Below are positions 11,172 to 23,380 of a stretch of 64,000 nt of DNA, piece after piece. The DNA is from Inonotus obliquus (taxonomy: Eukaryota > Basidiomycota > Agaricomycetes > Hymenochaetales > Hymenochaetaceae). Position numbers and translations under genes: made by a program. Position 1 is the stretch's first letter. Each line of letters starts with the position of its first letter. Below the pieces are notes generated by a model. It was given only the letters and a program-made list of their open reading frames with translations, was not told the DNA's origin and searched no databases. Where the stretch lies: the NCBI GenBank assembly GCA_032164295.1, contig JAJHTX010000002.1:3224001-3288000 (forward strand). The letters run 5' to 3'.

Positions 11172-13979
11172 ATGTCCGTGTCAATGCCTGCGAGGTCTCC
11201 GGACATCGTTTATGACCTTGTCCTTCAGTTCTGGCGTACAGTCATTAACTTATTCTTCAGAGAAATACGCCCGAGAGGTGCGTACCATATCCCGAGAGAT
11301 GGCCCCGTCATATTCGTTGCTGCACCTCACCACAACCAGGTGCGTGCTTTATTATGGCGGACTACCGACAGTAGCTCATTTTATAGTCTTTAATGTCTCG
11401 TAGTTCCTTGACCCTTTGATCTTAACCTCTGAAGTCCATAGGGAAACTCGTCGCAGGGTCGAATTTCTCATAGCTGCAAAAAGTATGAAGAGGAAAGTCA
11501 TTGGTTTTTTTGCGCGGCTCATGACCAGCAGTACGTGTTTCTGGGTCTTGGACATGTATTCGTAAACCATGCTTACGCGTTTCATAGTACCCGTGGCAAG
11601 AGCAGCGGACGAGGCGAAAGTAGGCTTGGGTTTCGTAGCGCTGTCTGAGGATGATCCGTGCCTGGTTATTGGGCACGGTACGAAATTTACGTCCCAGCTG
11701 AAGCCCAAATGCCAGATTATGCTTCCCAAGTCGCTAAACTCATTGATTGCGGAAGTGACGGAGGTCATCTCGGATACCCAGGTGCGAATTAAAAGGGAGT
11801 TTGGAGGTGAAAGTGGGAAGAGTACGGCTCGAGTCCGCGTCGCGCTTGAAGAGGCAAAAGCAAATGGCAAACCAGGGTTGGAATACAGAGCGCTGCCGTT
11901 CATTGACCAGCAGGAGATGTATCGCTTTGTCTACCAAAGGCTGAAAGACGGTGGCTGCATTGGCATATTTCCCGAAGGTGTGTATCGGTAATAATTTGGA
12001 TCGAAAATGCCTATTAATTAGCCAAAAGGGGGAAGTCACGATCGCACCGACTTGTTGCCCTTAAAAGCAGGGGTCGCGGTTATGGCCCTTGGTGCCATGG
12101 CAAATGATCCTTCTGTAAAGGTCAGGATAGTCCCAGTTGGATTATCCTACTTCCATGCCCACCGTTTCCGGTCAAGAGCTGTTGTTGAATTCGGTTCTGC
12201 CATGGACGTACCTCCGGAGTTGGTCAACATGTTCAAGGAGGGCGGCATCAAAAAGAGAGAAGCTTCTAGTAAACTTCTCGACTTAATCTACGAAGGCTTG
12301 AAAACCGTGACGTTGCGTGCTCCGGATTATGAAACGCTCATGGTATCACCGTCACTTTGCTGAGCGCTTCTAGTGTTCTCATGCATCTACTTTTCTCAGG
12401 TCATCCAAGCTGCTCGGCGGCTTTATGAGACACCCGGTCAACACCTTACCCTCGGGCAAGTGGTAGAGCTCAACAAGCGATTCCTTGAAGCATATATGCA
12501 CTTTAAAGATGAACCCCGGGTACAAAAACTCAAAGAGAATGTATTCAAATACAATCGGTCCGTCCGCGATTTGGGACTGCGGGACCATCAGGTGAATACT
12601 ATAGTCACCTCTATGACGTCTTCGTGGTTGATTAGGAGATAGGTTCCGCGTGCGAAACCCGCAAGCTGGAAAACATTAAGTCTACTCGTATATCGTCTAG
12701 GACTCCTTATCTTTTGGTCGCTGTTAGCACTTCCCGGAGTTATCCTTAATGCGCCCATCTTCATAGTTGCATCGATTATATCGAGACAGAAAGCAAAAGG
12801 TGTGGCACTCTATACATCTTCTGAGTATGGGGATGTGGCTGAGTAAGTGCGATCACAGAGGCACTGGCCGCATCGAATGTAAAAATTGCTGGTCGGGATG
12901 TGCTCGCAACATGGAAGGTTCTAATCTCGCTTGGTGCCGCACCTGTCCTGTACACGACATACGCCATCCTTGCGACTGTAATTGCCTTCAAAGCCAATGC
13001 ATCGTTCCGCTGGAAGATATTGACGCCGTGGCTAACCATGGTCTTCCTTCCGATAATGAGCTATGCGGCACTAAAGTTCGGCGAGGCCGGAACGGATATA
13101 CTAAAGTACGTGAGACGGCAAATTCTATTTCACTCAAACTCAAAATACTATCCAGGTCCTTACGGCCACTCGTCATCGCACTCTTTCCCGGCCAGCAACG
13201 TTCCTTGAACAAGCTGAAACGCATGCGAGAAGAGCTGTCCAATGAGCTTTCGGAGCTTATCGATGAGTTTGGTCCAAAATTATGGGACGATTTCAATCAG
13301 GTAGGATTGATGCTCTCGATTCTGTTAATGGATAGCTGCTTATGATACCGAAGTGGAAGATTATGGTGCCTTCGGCAAGTGTTCCGCCATCTTCTGGTAA
13401 GCCAGGTTTATGGCGGAGAAAGAGTGGAGTTGGAGCTGTCGATGCACAAGGAAACCTTCTTGTTCACCCAATGGTATTTCGTCTCACGGTTCCCGCCGGG
13501 AATGTTGATACTGATAATATATTGCGTAGACTTGGCTGGATGAGCGCTTGTTTGGATGGAGTAAGAGTGCTTCGCGTGGGACAAGTGCTTGGGCTGGGCA
13601 CCAGAGTACGGATGCGAGTAGAGCAGCCACTCCCGAACCATCGGATGATGAGGACCATGGAGACTATGAAGGCTTATTGGTCAATCTACCATTGGACGGT
13701 GACGGAGCTATATCTCGACATCGACCTCGGAGCGCGCGTAGCTCTTATGCGGACCTGCAGCAGCTGAAGATGACGCCTGCAATTGCGACCGGTGTGAATC
13801 CTCGGCGCGACGCTCGAGTTTCGCCAGTGAATGGGTCGTTTGAGCAGCATCGTGTCCGGAAAGGTAGCTTGACAGATGATGTGCCGGTTAAACGTATTGG
13901 CGACCTTAATCGGGATGAACCGTTCAAAGCGGCTACTGATGAAATCAACGAGGAGGTTGAACAGCATAAAAGGCGCTAG
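11172..13979 (+). CDS. GPT2: Glycerol-3-phosphate/DHAP acyltransferase (Gpt2/Sct1 type)
   Basis: First-step acyltransferase of phospholipid and triacylglycerol synthesis, acting in the ER membrane on glycerol-3-phosphate or DHAP. Spliced exons show the PlsC catalytic motif APHHNQFLDP (HX4D, interrupted by an intron at 11340-11402), then FPEGGSHDRTDLLPLKAG (motif III) and RIVPVGLSYFHAHRFRSRA. The segment between motifs I and II (QIMLPKSLNSLIAEVTEVI and a basic stretch) is the insertion typical of Sct1/Gpt2. At least two hydrophobic segments follow (around 12690-12770 and 12940-13060), then a Ser/Arg-rich regulatory-looking tail ending at 13979. The true ATG is 11172 (MSVSMPARSPDIVYDLV); the upstream reading starts at TTG. 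I did not fix all internal exon edges near 12640 and 13330. Confidence 0.87.
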
Positions 13980-15262
13980 TTGAACTTTTTTGTACTTTCT
14001 TATGCACTATATTCTCGGACAATTTGAATCAGATTGCATCGCACAAGGAGGAAAGTCAGTCTATGTAGTACATCCATCGGTCCAGATTATCGCAAGCCAG
14101 TGTACGAGAACCAAAGAAAGAAATGATACAGCTAGAGTCTAAGGTGTTCAAATGAGAAATAGGAGGCATTAACGGGATACGGTCCGGAAAGAAAGTCTAC
14201 GGATGTCTCAGGGAACAAATGCGTGGGCGAGTTTACGGGCTGGGTAATCCTTTTATGGCGATATACGGCTCACGACGCATCAAATACTTGCTGAACTCTG
14301 TACCACAGTTCGCGCAGCTACAAGGGAAAAAGAATAAAAATGAGGTTTTGAAAATATAATAAAAAAACGAAGCGGACCGAAGATCTGTGACGCCATTTAT
14401 GAACTGAAAGAAGATTAGCATCAGCGACTCAATCATTTCTAAAGTCTATCTCAGAAAAACACGCGCTAGAACCGACCGACCTGTGTATGTGAACATCCGC
14501 CCTCTTCAGCCTTGTAGTTTCCCAACGTCTCTTTACCCAGGTCCATACAACGAATAGATACCTATGGATTCATTGCATATTCTTGGCTGTGTCGGTTGCA
14601 GTTTGCAACTAAGACACTTACGGCTCTAGCTGAATGACTTCCCTTTGCCCTGTTCAGCATGGCCTAGCGTAAACATCGGGTGCCTTGCTATAGAATACAA
14701 AAAAGACTACTCACGGAACGTGTTTCGTTATAATATAAATAGGTTCGCCTCTTTGACAACCGCACTTTTCGACTTGCAAATAGGGATCAGTCGACATCGT
14801 AGCAAGAGTCAAAGACAACGAGCTTCAAGTGGGTGGGGGCTGTGTCAGAGGTAACAGGTAAAGAGGCTATAAGTTGAAGCGAGTAGAGGTGGGGAATCCT
14901 AGACAACCCGAGAGAGGATACTGTTTCTCTGCCATCGTCGACCACCTCTTATATCGCGATTTGAGGCCAAGGGTAGACGAATTTTTTGTCTGCAGCTCAC
15001 CCGCAGCGAATGATAAGGCATAAAGTTACCGAATCTCCGTGATAACCATCTATAGACCCCTTAGCTCAGATCCATTTCAGTCCACAACAAATTCCATATA
15101 CGCGTCATCGCACACATCGTCTTTACACTACGGAAAGGAAAGGCTAAGGCCGGAACTTTGTATTTGAAAGATCACGAATACAGAACACTTGATACTGTGT
15201 TTTAAAAGCTCCCGCGCCGTGCAATCGCTCTGACTTCACAGGGCACGAGGCGGAAGAAGTCA
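13980..15262. other. Convergent intergenic region, no gene seen
   Basis: About 1.3 kb between two convergent 3' ends. Open frames are short and unrelated to each other; I found no conserved motif, tRNA or repeat. The 14330-14370 stretch is A-rich (poly-A runs near 14360). Confidence 0.5.
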
Positions 15263-17212
15263 TCAAAGCTCTCGCTGCGTGCCTGCGGTGAGGACTTCGA
15301 CGCCCGTATCTGTTATCCTGTGAGTCATCGCCTCGTCATCACTTCTTCTTCTCACGCTTCTTGAATGTATTTGGAAATGGCTTACAGTAAGGTTTCCTCG
15401 AATTGCGCGCTCCTTTTCCCGTCGGCTGTCGTGCACGTCCAGTCATCTGGCCAGTGTAATCCATCCCAAGTTCCGAGATTGATCATCTGAAAGAAGAAAG
15501 GAGAAGCCTTCAGTCGCAGTCACCTGGTACTATGAGGTGATCGCGTACCGGCTCGATAGTAAATGTCTTCCAAAGCAGTAATATCAGCATCAGTACGAGA
15601 TTCAACTGATATGAAAGACTCGCCATCCCGGGTTTCATTGTCCCAACCGCTTTATTCTTGGCATAATGAGGTATGTTGGTGGGATTACCATGGAACAATT
15701 CATTGATACCGTGCGCAGTGTACTGGCGCACAACAGAACACCCGTTGCGCTTGGCTATTGGTTCACTGGGATGCAAAATCCAAACCAGTCAGAGATGTAG
15801 AATGATAAGGACTGAGAAACCGAGTTGTAAGTACGCACATAATTTTCCCAATATCCCGGAACAGGGCGCCAGGCTTGCAAATCTTGATAGCCTCGTCCAG
15901 ACACTCGCGAGTCGTTCGGATGAGCTTTTTCGACTCCTCATCGACGTCACCAACAGGATACATCGCGTTCAAATCTCCGTGGAACCCTAGAATCCAGCAT
16001 CGAGATCTCCATTAGACAATGCCAGCCAGGCAGCTGGATAAAATAGTACATGCCGTCATAATAAAGACTGACGTCTGAGGTGAAAAGTTTAAGACTTCCT
16101 GCGAGAAACAGAGATAGACTGAGCCAGACCAATGTTGATAATGTCACCGTTCAAGAGAGGCCGACGGTCTGGAATTCCATGGCAAATTACTTCGTTCACA
16201 GATCTAGCCCAATCGCGGAACAACGTCAAAGTTAGGAATATGTGTACGGTCAAATAAGACAACATACGTGCAAACTGATTTAGGGAAACGCCGATAGTTC
16301 AAGGGCGAGGGATATGCATCTCGCTCAATGGTGGCTTCATGGACTATTTCATCGATTTCATCGGTAGTTATACCAGGCTGTACGGCGGCACCCGCGATGT
16401 CCAGAATCTCTCGGCCAAGCTTGTCGAGTAGAGGAAGTATTAGAACAAGGACTGGGCACATACGAGTGGAGCGAGAAATACGTACCCTGCATACCGTTCG
16501 CATCTTTTCCTGCTCTTCTGGAGTCAATATGCGTGGCGGACTTCCCAATGCTAACCTTTCAGATTTCGATTCTCCTAGAACTTGAGATTCCAAGATGATA
16601 ATAAATATTAACAGGCTTGCCCTGAACGGAATGGAAAAAGGACTTAACCCTACCATCATCAGCGTAGTCTGGTCTAGGGATATGGCTTGGAACAGTTCGC
16701 CGAGGGGACAAGGGGTATGCTGGTCTCAAGGAACCAGAGAATTTGAAGTTGCCAAAGGGATTCTCTGGAGCTGGAACTATGTTTAGTCATTTAGCGTCAT
16801 GAAGAGAATTCATGTAACATCCACCTTTCCTTGTTAACGACGAGTTTACAAAGTCATGGATGATTTTATGTTGTTTCTTTCGCACGAGAATTAAGCCTGG
16901 CTGACCTACTAGATTGTGTAATTCTTGCTTACCCCTGCATGATGAACTTGTCAGCACTTTGCTTGTTGGTATATTATTTTACTCACAGTCCTTCTTGAAG
17001 CATTCTTGATTGCAAAAGAAAGATCCCTGGATACCGAGCCTACGTTAGAGGCCTAGATAAGCACCCGGAATTTTCCTGAGATCATGAAGGCTGGTCGAAG
17101 CAGTGAAAGGGGCTCACCTGTTGCAAGTAGGACATTCTAGACGCGAAGGAGGGTTTCCGTTGGTGCAATTTGTGCTTTGACATGGCACACTGGTAGTTTC
17201 AGTTGGGCCCAT
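15263..17212 (-). CDS. MAP1: Methionine aminopeptidase 1
   Basis: Cytosolic, ribosome-associated type 1 methionine aminopeptidase, which removes the initiator Met. The first exon (from 17212) opens [16 protein letters not shown] with Cys pairs, and the next reads [15 protein letters not shown]: together these form the N-terminal zinc finger typical of eukaryotic Map1. Later exons show the catalytic core: [17 protein letters not shown] [65 protein letters not shown] and TMKPGM|TFTIEP. The last exons read [20 protein letters not shown] and [17 protein letters not shown] before TGA at 15263-15265. The intron at 15567-15623 starts with GC, not GT. The gene is divergent from the first NYN gene, 294 bp away. 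Confidence 0.9.
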
Positions 17213-17506
17213 GACAATAAAAGACTAAGGGAAGGAAGGAAGAAGGACGGTTAGTGGCGGAATGCACGTGACTGATCCGAAGCTGAAAAAGGATCGATAA
17301 GTTGAAGTCATTGGGTGAGAAATACAGAACGTTCTGACTCACACCCATCAGCTCCCTCAGTAGTGAACGAGTCGCACCAACAGTGGGCAACGTAAGGGCG
17401 GGTACAAACGCACTATTACTTGTATCCCCCTCAGTGTTCGTCGTAATCTCCTCAAGTTGCTAACACTGCTGAATTCGTGTCTCTGGGGCGCCTTTCATCC
17501 ACTATA
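17213..17506. promoter_or_regulatory. Divergent promoter MAP1 / NYN gene 1, with E-box
   Basis: A 294 bp interval between divergent start codons. It contains a CACGTG palindrome at 17265-17270, the core site of bHLH factors such as Cbf1/Pho4. Function is inferred from the motif only. Confidence 0.4.
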
Positions 17507-19357
17507 ATGAGAATAACCGCCTCTAAAATCGGTGTATTCTGGGACTATGGTGGGTATTTGGTTCCCTTGGTCATTTTCTTGCCGTTGACAATGTCCTCCA
17601 ATTCATAGAGAACTGCCGACCGCCCCCCAACATCCCGGGGAGTAAGCTTGTCGCCAATATACGGCGCCGAGTTCAACCATTCGATCCGATCAAAGTGTTC
17701 AAGGCATACGTCGACTTGTCATTGGAAAGTACAAATCCAAGATCCGTGACTCTCCGTTCAGACCTTCAGTCATCAGGGTTAACGTTGGTACACTGCCCTC
17801 ACAATGGTGTGAAAGACGTCGTGGACAAGATGATGATAGGTAAACGCGACAGACGAGTATGCATATGATGATCTAATGATGGAGGTTTTCTTTAGTCGAC
17901 CTTATGACTTTCGCGTTGGACAATCCACCTCCGGCAACAATAGCGATCATCACTGGTGACCGTGACTTAACATACGCGGCAGCGGTGCTAAAGTTACGCG
18001 GGTATAGGATAACTGTGATAGCTCCGAGTTGGGCATGTCCGGGTTTGAAGATGCAGGCCGATGAGCTGTTCGACTGGCACAGGGACGTGACTGGTGCAGA
18101 CGAACAAGCGAGAAGTACAGCTGATCCATGCGAGTCGGTCAACGTATCGGCGGTAGACGTGCAGAGTCAGCAGCGTTTAGCTCCGCCGCCCAAATCCGAA
18201 TTGTCCCAGACATCACATAAACCTGCGAATGTAACAAATTCGAGCATGCCGGGAATCAATCGGACTGAGGACTCAATGAAACACGCGACATCAACTACTC
18301 CGCTTCCTGCGAATCCGCCAAATGGCGCGCTCGACCGAGTCTTGACAAGTACGTTCTCCCTTGTTCTAGCCCGACCAGACCTTGACATGATTTTGTATTG
18401 CAGGTCGGCACGGCTTTGAAGGGGCTTGTACCCTTGACTTCGAATCAGATGCAGATGAAGACGACGATGACTGCGGCTGCGCGATATGTACAAGGCCTAC
18501 TGGGGTAATTCGGCCCTCCCACGGGTCCACTAATAAAAAGGCGGGTGAGTAACAGCGTACTCTGTGAGCAATAACTCTTATTCATGTACTGTGAAGACGT
18601 GGCAATTCAAGCCAGCTTGCCCAAAGTTCCTCCTGATGGTAACGCAATCGACGTGGACCCTAAGTTAACAACGGCAGTACCTAGTAGTGTGTCGTCAAAC
18701 GTCTCTTCCACGAATACGGTGGAGGCATCGTCCATTGGGTCAGAACGAGAAAAGTTGAATGATGATTTACTCGATCTATGGAAAAACATTTACCGCCTCA
18801 AGCCGTTGATCGTTTGTTTCATCCAGCAACGGGATCTCTTGGGTACGAAACGATTGCGAGCTTCGGTTGTTGCCTCGGCAATGTTGAAGATGAAGCCAAA
18901 CGTGTACCAGATTGCTGGTGTGGCTGGGATGAAGCAGTACGTAGAACAAGCGAGGCAAGCAGAAGTTGTCTTGCCAGCGCAAGGCAACGAGGGCGATGAC
19001 TGGATCGAGCTAAATCCCGCCTTCGACAATTTGAACTGGGATTTCACGCAAAAGGAGCAAAGTGTAATGCCCGAGACACAAGCAGCAAAACCGAACCCAA
19101 TCACGTCAGGTGCTAAAATCACAGCAGATCCCATATTCAAGCCTCTTGTCGAACGTCTACGAGCAGAAAGTCCGTCCTACAAGGTGGAAAGGACTCTGCT
19201 CGGTACTTTTTTCAAGGAGAAACATCCGGATTTGTACAAACGCGCTGGCGCTAGTCGACTCGCAAAGTACCTCGAAATGGCTGAGAAGCGAGGGCTCGTA
19301 ATTCCTGATACGAAGAAGAAGTGGGTTAAGCTCGCACCAGCCCATCGGCACGGCTGA
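17507..19357 (+). CDS. NYN-domain RNase with LOTUS-like modules (copy 1, MARF1-like)
   Basis: Five exons (17507-17549, 17609-17839, 17896-18348, 18404-18544, 18597-19357) give 542 residues. The N-terminal NYN domain (PIN-like, Mg-dependent RNase fold) shows KIGVFWDYENC (Asp13, Asn16), LQSSGLTLVHCPHNGVKDVV and AIITGDRDLTYAAAVLKLRG, with all acidic positions kept. A Ser/Thr/Pro linker follows. Exon 4 adds an acidic run and Cys cluster (DADEDDDDCGCAIC) not found in the other copies. Two winged-helix modules resembling LOTUS/OST-HTH close the protein: LRASVVASAMLKMKPNVYQ (about 18763-19035) and FKPLVERLRAESPSYKVERT then LLGTFFKEKHPDLYKRAG (19123-19350). The layout recalls animal MARF1/limkain-b1, an oocyte mRNA-decay factor. 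The NYN call is strong, LOTUS moderate, the role unknown. Confidence 0.8.
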
Positions 19358-19789
19358 AGACCGATGCGGCGTCCACAACAACTGTTCACGCTTGCCCGAA
19401 GAATTACTGTCCTATCTGTCCATTTATCTGCTTTCGTCCTGCTATCATTGCAATCCTTTCTTGTATCTCCATCAACTGATTCGCGAAAACAATTTCGTGT
19501 GTGCACGAGTACTCTTGTAACTATGTGTTGTATTGTAATTCCAAAGAGCCGCTGCACCACAGCGTTGCGTATCGATTAGTGGCCAATTGAACCAGTCTTG
19601 AATGAAAGTATTTATATGCATTGTGTTACTATCAAAGAATACAAAGCAGAATACATCCTTGCTGAACGAGATGACATGATATGAGCTAGTATACAAATCC
19701 CAGTGAAGGACACAAGAAAGACAATTTAACCGTAATAGCAACTACACTATCATCCAATACATCAATACATCACTTCCGTTCGTAAGCAA
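19358..19789. other. Tail-to-tail spacer, duplicated at 23381-23867
   Basis: The spacer between NYN copy 1 and the decayed copy 2. It is clearly related to 23381-23867: both contain phrases such as GGACACAAGAAAGACAATTT and ATCATCCAATACATCAATA in the same order. Shared noncoding sequence shows that a whole two-gene unit was duplicated. Confidence 0.7.
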
Positions 19790-20330
19790 AGAGTGTCCTC
19801 TCCCTAGCCATTACCACCAAAAACAGTTCCACACTAAGCTGGCATGAGCTCAGCCCATTCACTCCCAGGTGACCAATCCGAATTATACCCAGCTTATAAG
19901 CTCTTTCAAGATAAGCTGGACCTGAGACTCCATCTCGTTCGCTTAAATCTGCATGTTCTATTCGGAAGAACGTTCCGAGTGTAGATTGGAGAAGTCTGTG
20001 ATTGGGGTGGTTGTGTTTGAGGACGATTAGATGGTTTTGCGGGTACGGGAGGATCAGAAGGGATGTCATTCTTCGCTACCGTGGTCGGAGGATACAGGGA
20101 AGGATTTATCTCTACGCATATGTTCCCCTGTTTATCCAAACAATGATTACACCTACTTTTTGCGCTTCTTCAACGTAAGCCTTCAGCTTTGTCACTCCCG
20201 CCCTCTGGTAGATTTGTGGATCCCGCTTTCGGATCGTTGTTACAGCTTCAGACGAGATAATGCGAGTGGATTGACTGTGCTATCGGAGTCTCGGGTGTTA
20301 CACTTTCCTCCTTTCGCGCTACACTCCAGT
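19606..20330. repeat. Direct repeat, copy A (with 23640-24410)
   Basis: This block resembles 23640-24410 in the same orientation across the tail-to-tail spacer and into the C-terminal coding part of the minus-strand gene (for example TTCCGTTCGTAAGCAAAGAG and CTCAGCCCATTCACTCCCAG in both). Identity is clearly lower than in the inverted arms, so this duplication looks older. Limits are approximate. Confidence 0.65.
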
Positions 20331-20815
20331 TCAAATCGTCGAAGGCGGGATTGAGCTCGCAAGACAAATCTTGCTTTCCTCGCTTGTTCTACGTACTGCT
20401 TCATTCCGGTCACACCAGCAATCTCGTACACATTTGGCTTCTTCAGCAGCATTGCTGAGGCAACAACTGGGGCTCGTAACCGTTTCGTACCTTAGCGATC
20501 CCGTTGCTGGATGAATCAAACGATCAGCGGCAAGAGAAGAATGGTTCGCCTGAGAAAGGTAGTCCACATCTTTCGTTCTGACAGGATCGACAACGCCACC
20601 GCCGTGGACGTGGAAGATACGATTGACAAATTAATACAAGTTGTTGCCGTTGTTGAGTCAGGATCCACGTCGAATGCATTACTACCAGGCGGGACTTGCC
20701 ACATCTTCGCAGCATTTGAATAAGAGTATCGTTCATAAAGTACATTGCTACTCACCTGTCCTGTTGTTTGGGGACTTGTGGGAGGCAGTAGCTTTGGTAC
20801 GTATCGCGCAAGCAC
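19790..20815 (-). pseudogene. Decayed NYN/LOTUS gene (copy 2), LOTUS part only
   Basis: No single frame is open, but the minus strand carries recognisable pieces in order. At 20740-20580 is a piece like the linker of copy 1 (PPGSNAFDVDP versus PPDGNAIDVDP), with remains of the preceding intron. At 20560-20340 is an A-type LOTUS module (KKPNVYEIAGVTGMKQYVEQ). At 20280-20120 is a B-type module (STRIISSEAVTTIRKRDPQ, then AGVTKLKAYVEEAQKVGV). At 20070-19850 is the terminal module (LGTFFRIEHADLSERDGVSG). Frameshifts and stops separate them, and I see no NYN domain upstream. It would be the only copy with three modules, and probably arose by inverted duplication of copy 1 plus fusion to a B-type end. 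Confidence 0.7.
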
Positions 20816-21225
20816 AGTCTCTTCATTTCCTTCAAGATCGTGTCGGGATAGAACACGTGGAACGTACTAGCCAAGACTCGGTCGAGTGCGCCATTAATAT
20901 ACAGCGGATTCATTGGACGCGGATGTACTCAGCCAAAGAGGACTCGGAGTCCAAGCTTGCGTGAGGGAAGGTCGAAAAGTCAACTGGAGATATATGCAAG
21001 CAAAGGCGACAATCATGGTTATCCTGAAAAGGAGATAATTTCGGAGTTGCATTGACGCACTTCAGTTCCAGTGCACGCTTCAATGGTGAGGATGCGGCGA
21101 GCCACCTCGTTGCCTCGGTCAACAGCAATATCCATCCTTGGCCATAGTCCAGTACGTGTCCCAAACCCTTCCATGCATACGGGCTCTACTTCTCCAACAT
21201 CAGAATTATCTTCTGGAATTCCGTA
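20816..21225. promoter_or_regulatory. Upstream region of NYN copy 3
   Basis: About 410 bp before the ATG of copy 3. From about 20925 on it belongs to the left inverted-repeat arm and is matched by sequence upstream of copy 4 (26094-26404), so the promoter was copied with the gene. A CACGTG site lies at 20854-20859, just outside the arm. Confidence 0.5.
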
Positions 21226-22689
21226 ATGCCTCCGACAACCTCAAGCCAAGTTGCCATTTTCTGGGATTATGGTGTGTTGATATCACGCTATAATCATACA
21301 TATACTTGAACTTTGACTCCGTTCAGAGAACTGCAGACTTTCTAACGACAGCGATGGGAACAAAGTCATTGACAGAATTCAATGCATCGCCCAGAGTTTC
21401 GGGAGTATCACAACTTTCAGAGCTTACCTTGACCTTTCTCTCGATTGTGCATATTCAAGATCAATAACATTGCATTCCGACCTTCAGTCCTCTGGGCTCA
21501 CTCTCGTCCACTGTCCTCACAATGGAAAAAAGGATGTTGCGGATAAGATGATGATAGGTATGCTGAGATATTCCTCATTCCAGAATATATCACTCAATCT
21601 TTGAATAGTGGACATGCTTGCCTTTGCGATTGACAGGCCTGCACCAGCGTGTATCGTCCTCATAACAGGGGACCGCGATTTTGCGTATGCCGCTGCAATT
21701 CTGAAACTACGAGGATACCATGTAATCGTCATCTCTCCCACATGCAACACGCATTCAAGTCTGAAAGTCCGGGCTCACGAGCTATACGACTGGCAGAATG
21801 ACGTGCTCGGTGGTACGGGCGGAGGCAGTCCTGTAATTAATTCTAGCGGACATAAGGTTGTCGGATCGGTCGCTTCGGCTTCTCAGATGAATGGAGGATC
21901 GATTTCTGAAGCCACCGGACCGATTGTTTCGCGGGACCGAAGTATACCCGCTCCCCTGAAGCTAGGCAGTGCCACTCAGACGCTGGCTTCCGTTTGTGAC
22001 TCACGCCCAGCATCCGTTGCGACACTCGATGTGAAATTGGACTCAGCGGCTCGAGCAGTGCAAGCAGATAGTACACCGGACTATCTTACAGGTTCATTGT
22101 GCGACAATAGGGCGACAGCTTTATCTTCGGATGAACGGTCGACGCTCGTCGGCATGACAGCAGAAGACGCCCAGTCTATGAGGACTACCGAGGGCAGTCA
22201 GCCATCATCGGGACCTAAAGTTATCGCTTGCCCGTCCCCCGTGAAACCAATAGGATCGAAGATCTCCTACTTCGGACGAGGGGCGACGTCACTGCCTTCC
22301 ACAACGGATACGAGCACTCCAAGCAACGAGTCGTCATTGGTTTCCGAACCAATCAGCTCATCCTTCTACGATAACTTATCATCAAGGGATGGTTACGGCA
22401 TCTCCAACACCCTGAACCCAGTCCTCAGTCAGTTTGGATTGGGTGCGGTAGAGAGGGCCGTGCGCCAGGACGAATACACTCCCTTCTTCGCGGGCGTTAA
22501 TGAAACGGAGAAACGAAAGGCTACAATAATATCTCGTAATAGTACAGACACGATCAACTCTATAACGACAGAAGCCAGTCAAATCCGTTCTGATACAGCC
22601 TCGTCATCCAGCAAGACGGTTCCCCTTAATCCACAGGCTGCTTCATTCTTGCCAACATTTCAGACTGAACAGACGAATTCTACCGAAAC
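20925..22689 (+). repeat. Inverted repeat, left arm (promoter, NYN and linker of copy 3)
   Basis: This block is repeated in inverted orientation at 24550-26404. Similarity starts in the promoter (GTACTC...GGAGTCCAAGCTTG), is very high through the three NYN exons and linker, and stops abruptly after GAATTCTACCGAAAC at 22689. In the encoded linker I count about a dozen residue differences plus one indel of about 24 residues. Confidence 0.85.
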
Positions 22690-23380
22690 TCCAACTACAC
22701 GAGTAGAAACATCAGAGCATGCATTTCCCCCACCTTCACCACGCGTTTCTTCCACGAATTCGACGGAATCACCATCTATTGAGTCAAAACAAGAGACGCA
22801 ACCCCCTCGATATCGATTGATCGGTCGCTTCTTCCCGCTAATCCTTTGCTTCATCGAGCAACACCAAGTCTCGGGCCTGACACGATTGCGTGCTTCATTC
22901 GTCGCCTCGGCAATGCTGAGGATGGACCCAAATGTGTACAGGAATGCCGGTGTGACTGGGATGAAACAGCTCATTAAAGAAGCGAGACTAGCAAATGTTT
23001 TGCTGCCGTCTGAAGGTGACGAAAATGATGAGTGGATTGAGATCAGTCCCAATTGCGACGGTTTCGACTTCAAAGCTTCCAGAAAGAAACACGATCAGGC
23101 ACAAGCAGTAAATTCGAAGCCAACCACGTCAGGGGCTCAAATCACTGTAGACCCCATATTCAAGCCTCTTGTCGAACGTTTACGGATGGCAAGTCCGTCA
23201 TACAAGGTGAAAAGGAGCAAGCTCGGTACGTTCTTCAAGGAAAATCATCCGGATTTGTACAGACGCGCCGGCGTTAGTGGACTCTTAAAGTACCTCAGAA
23301 AGGCTGAGAAGCAAGGCATTGTAGTTCCTTGTAGAAATGAGAAGTGTGCCGAACTTGTGCCAGCTCTTCGCGTTGGCTGA
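21226..23380 (+). CDS. NYN-domain RNase with LOTUS-like modules (copy 3)
   Basis: Three exons (21226-21271, 21327-21557, 21609-23380) join in frame to 682 residues. The NYN domain carries QVAIFWDYENC (Asp14, Asn17), LTLVHCPHNGKKDVADKMM and VLITGDRDFAYAAAILKLRG, so the putative metal-binding acids are present. A long Ser/Thr-rich, probably disordered linker (about residues 190-490) follows. Then come an A-type LOTUS-like module (LTRLRASFVASAMLRMDPN, VYRNAGVTGMKQ; about 22809-23062) and a terminal module (FKPLVERLRMASPSYKVKRS, then LGTFFKENHPDLYRRAGVSG; 23149-23370). The C-terminus pairs with copy 1, while the N-terminus is almost identical to copy 4. Intron positions match copies 1 and 4. A role in RNA decay or defence against selfish RNA is inferred, not shown. 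Confidence 0.82.
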
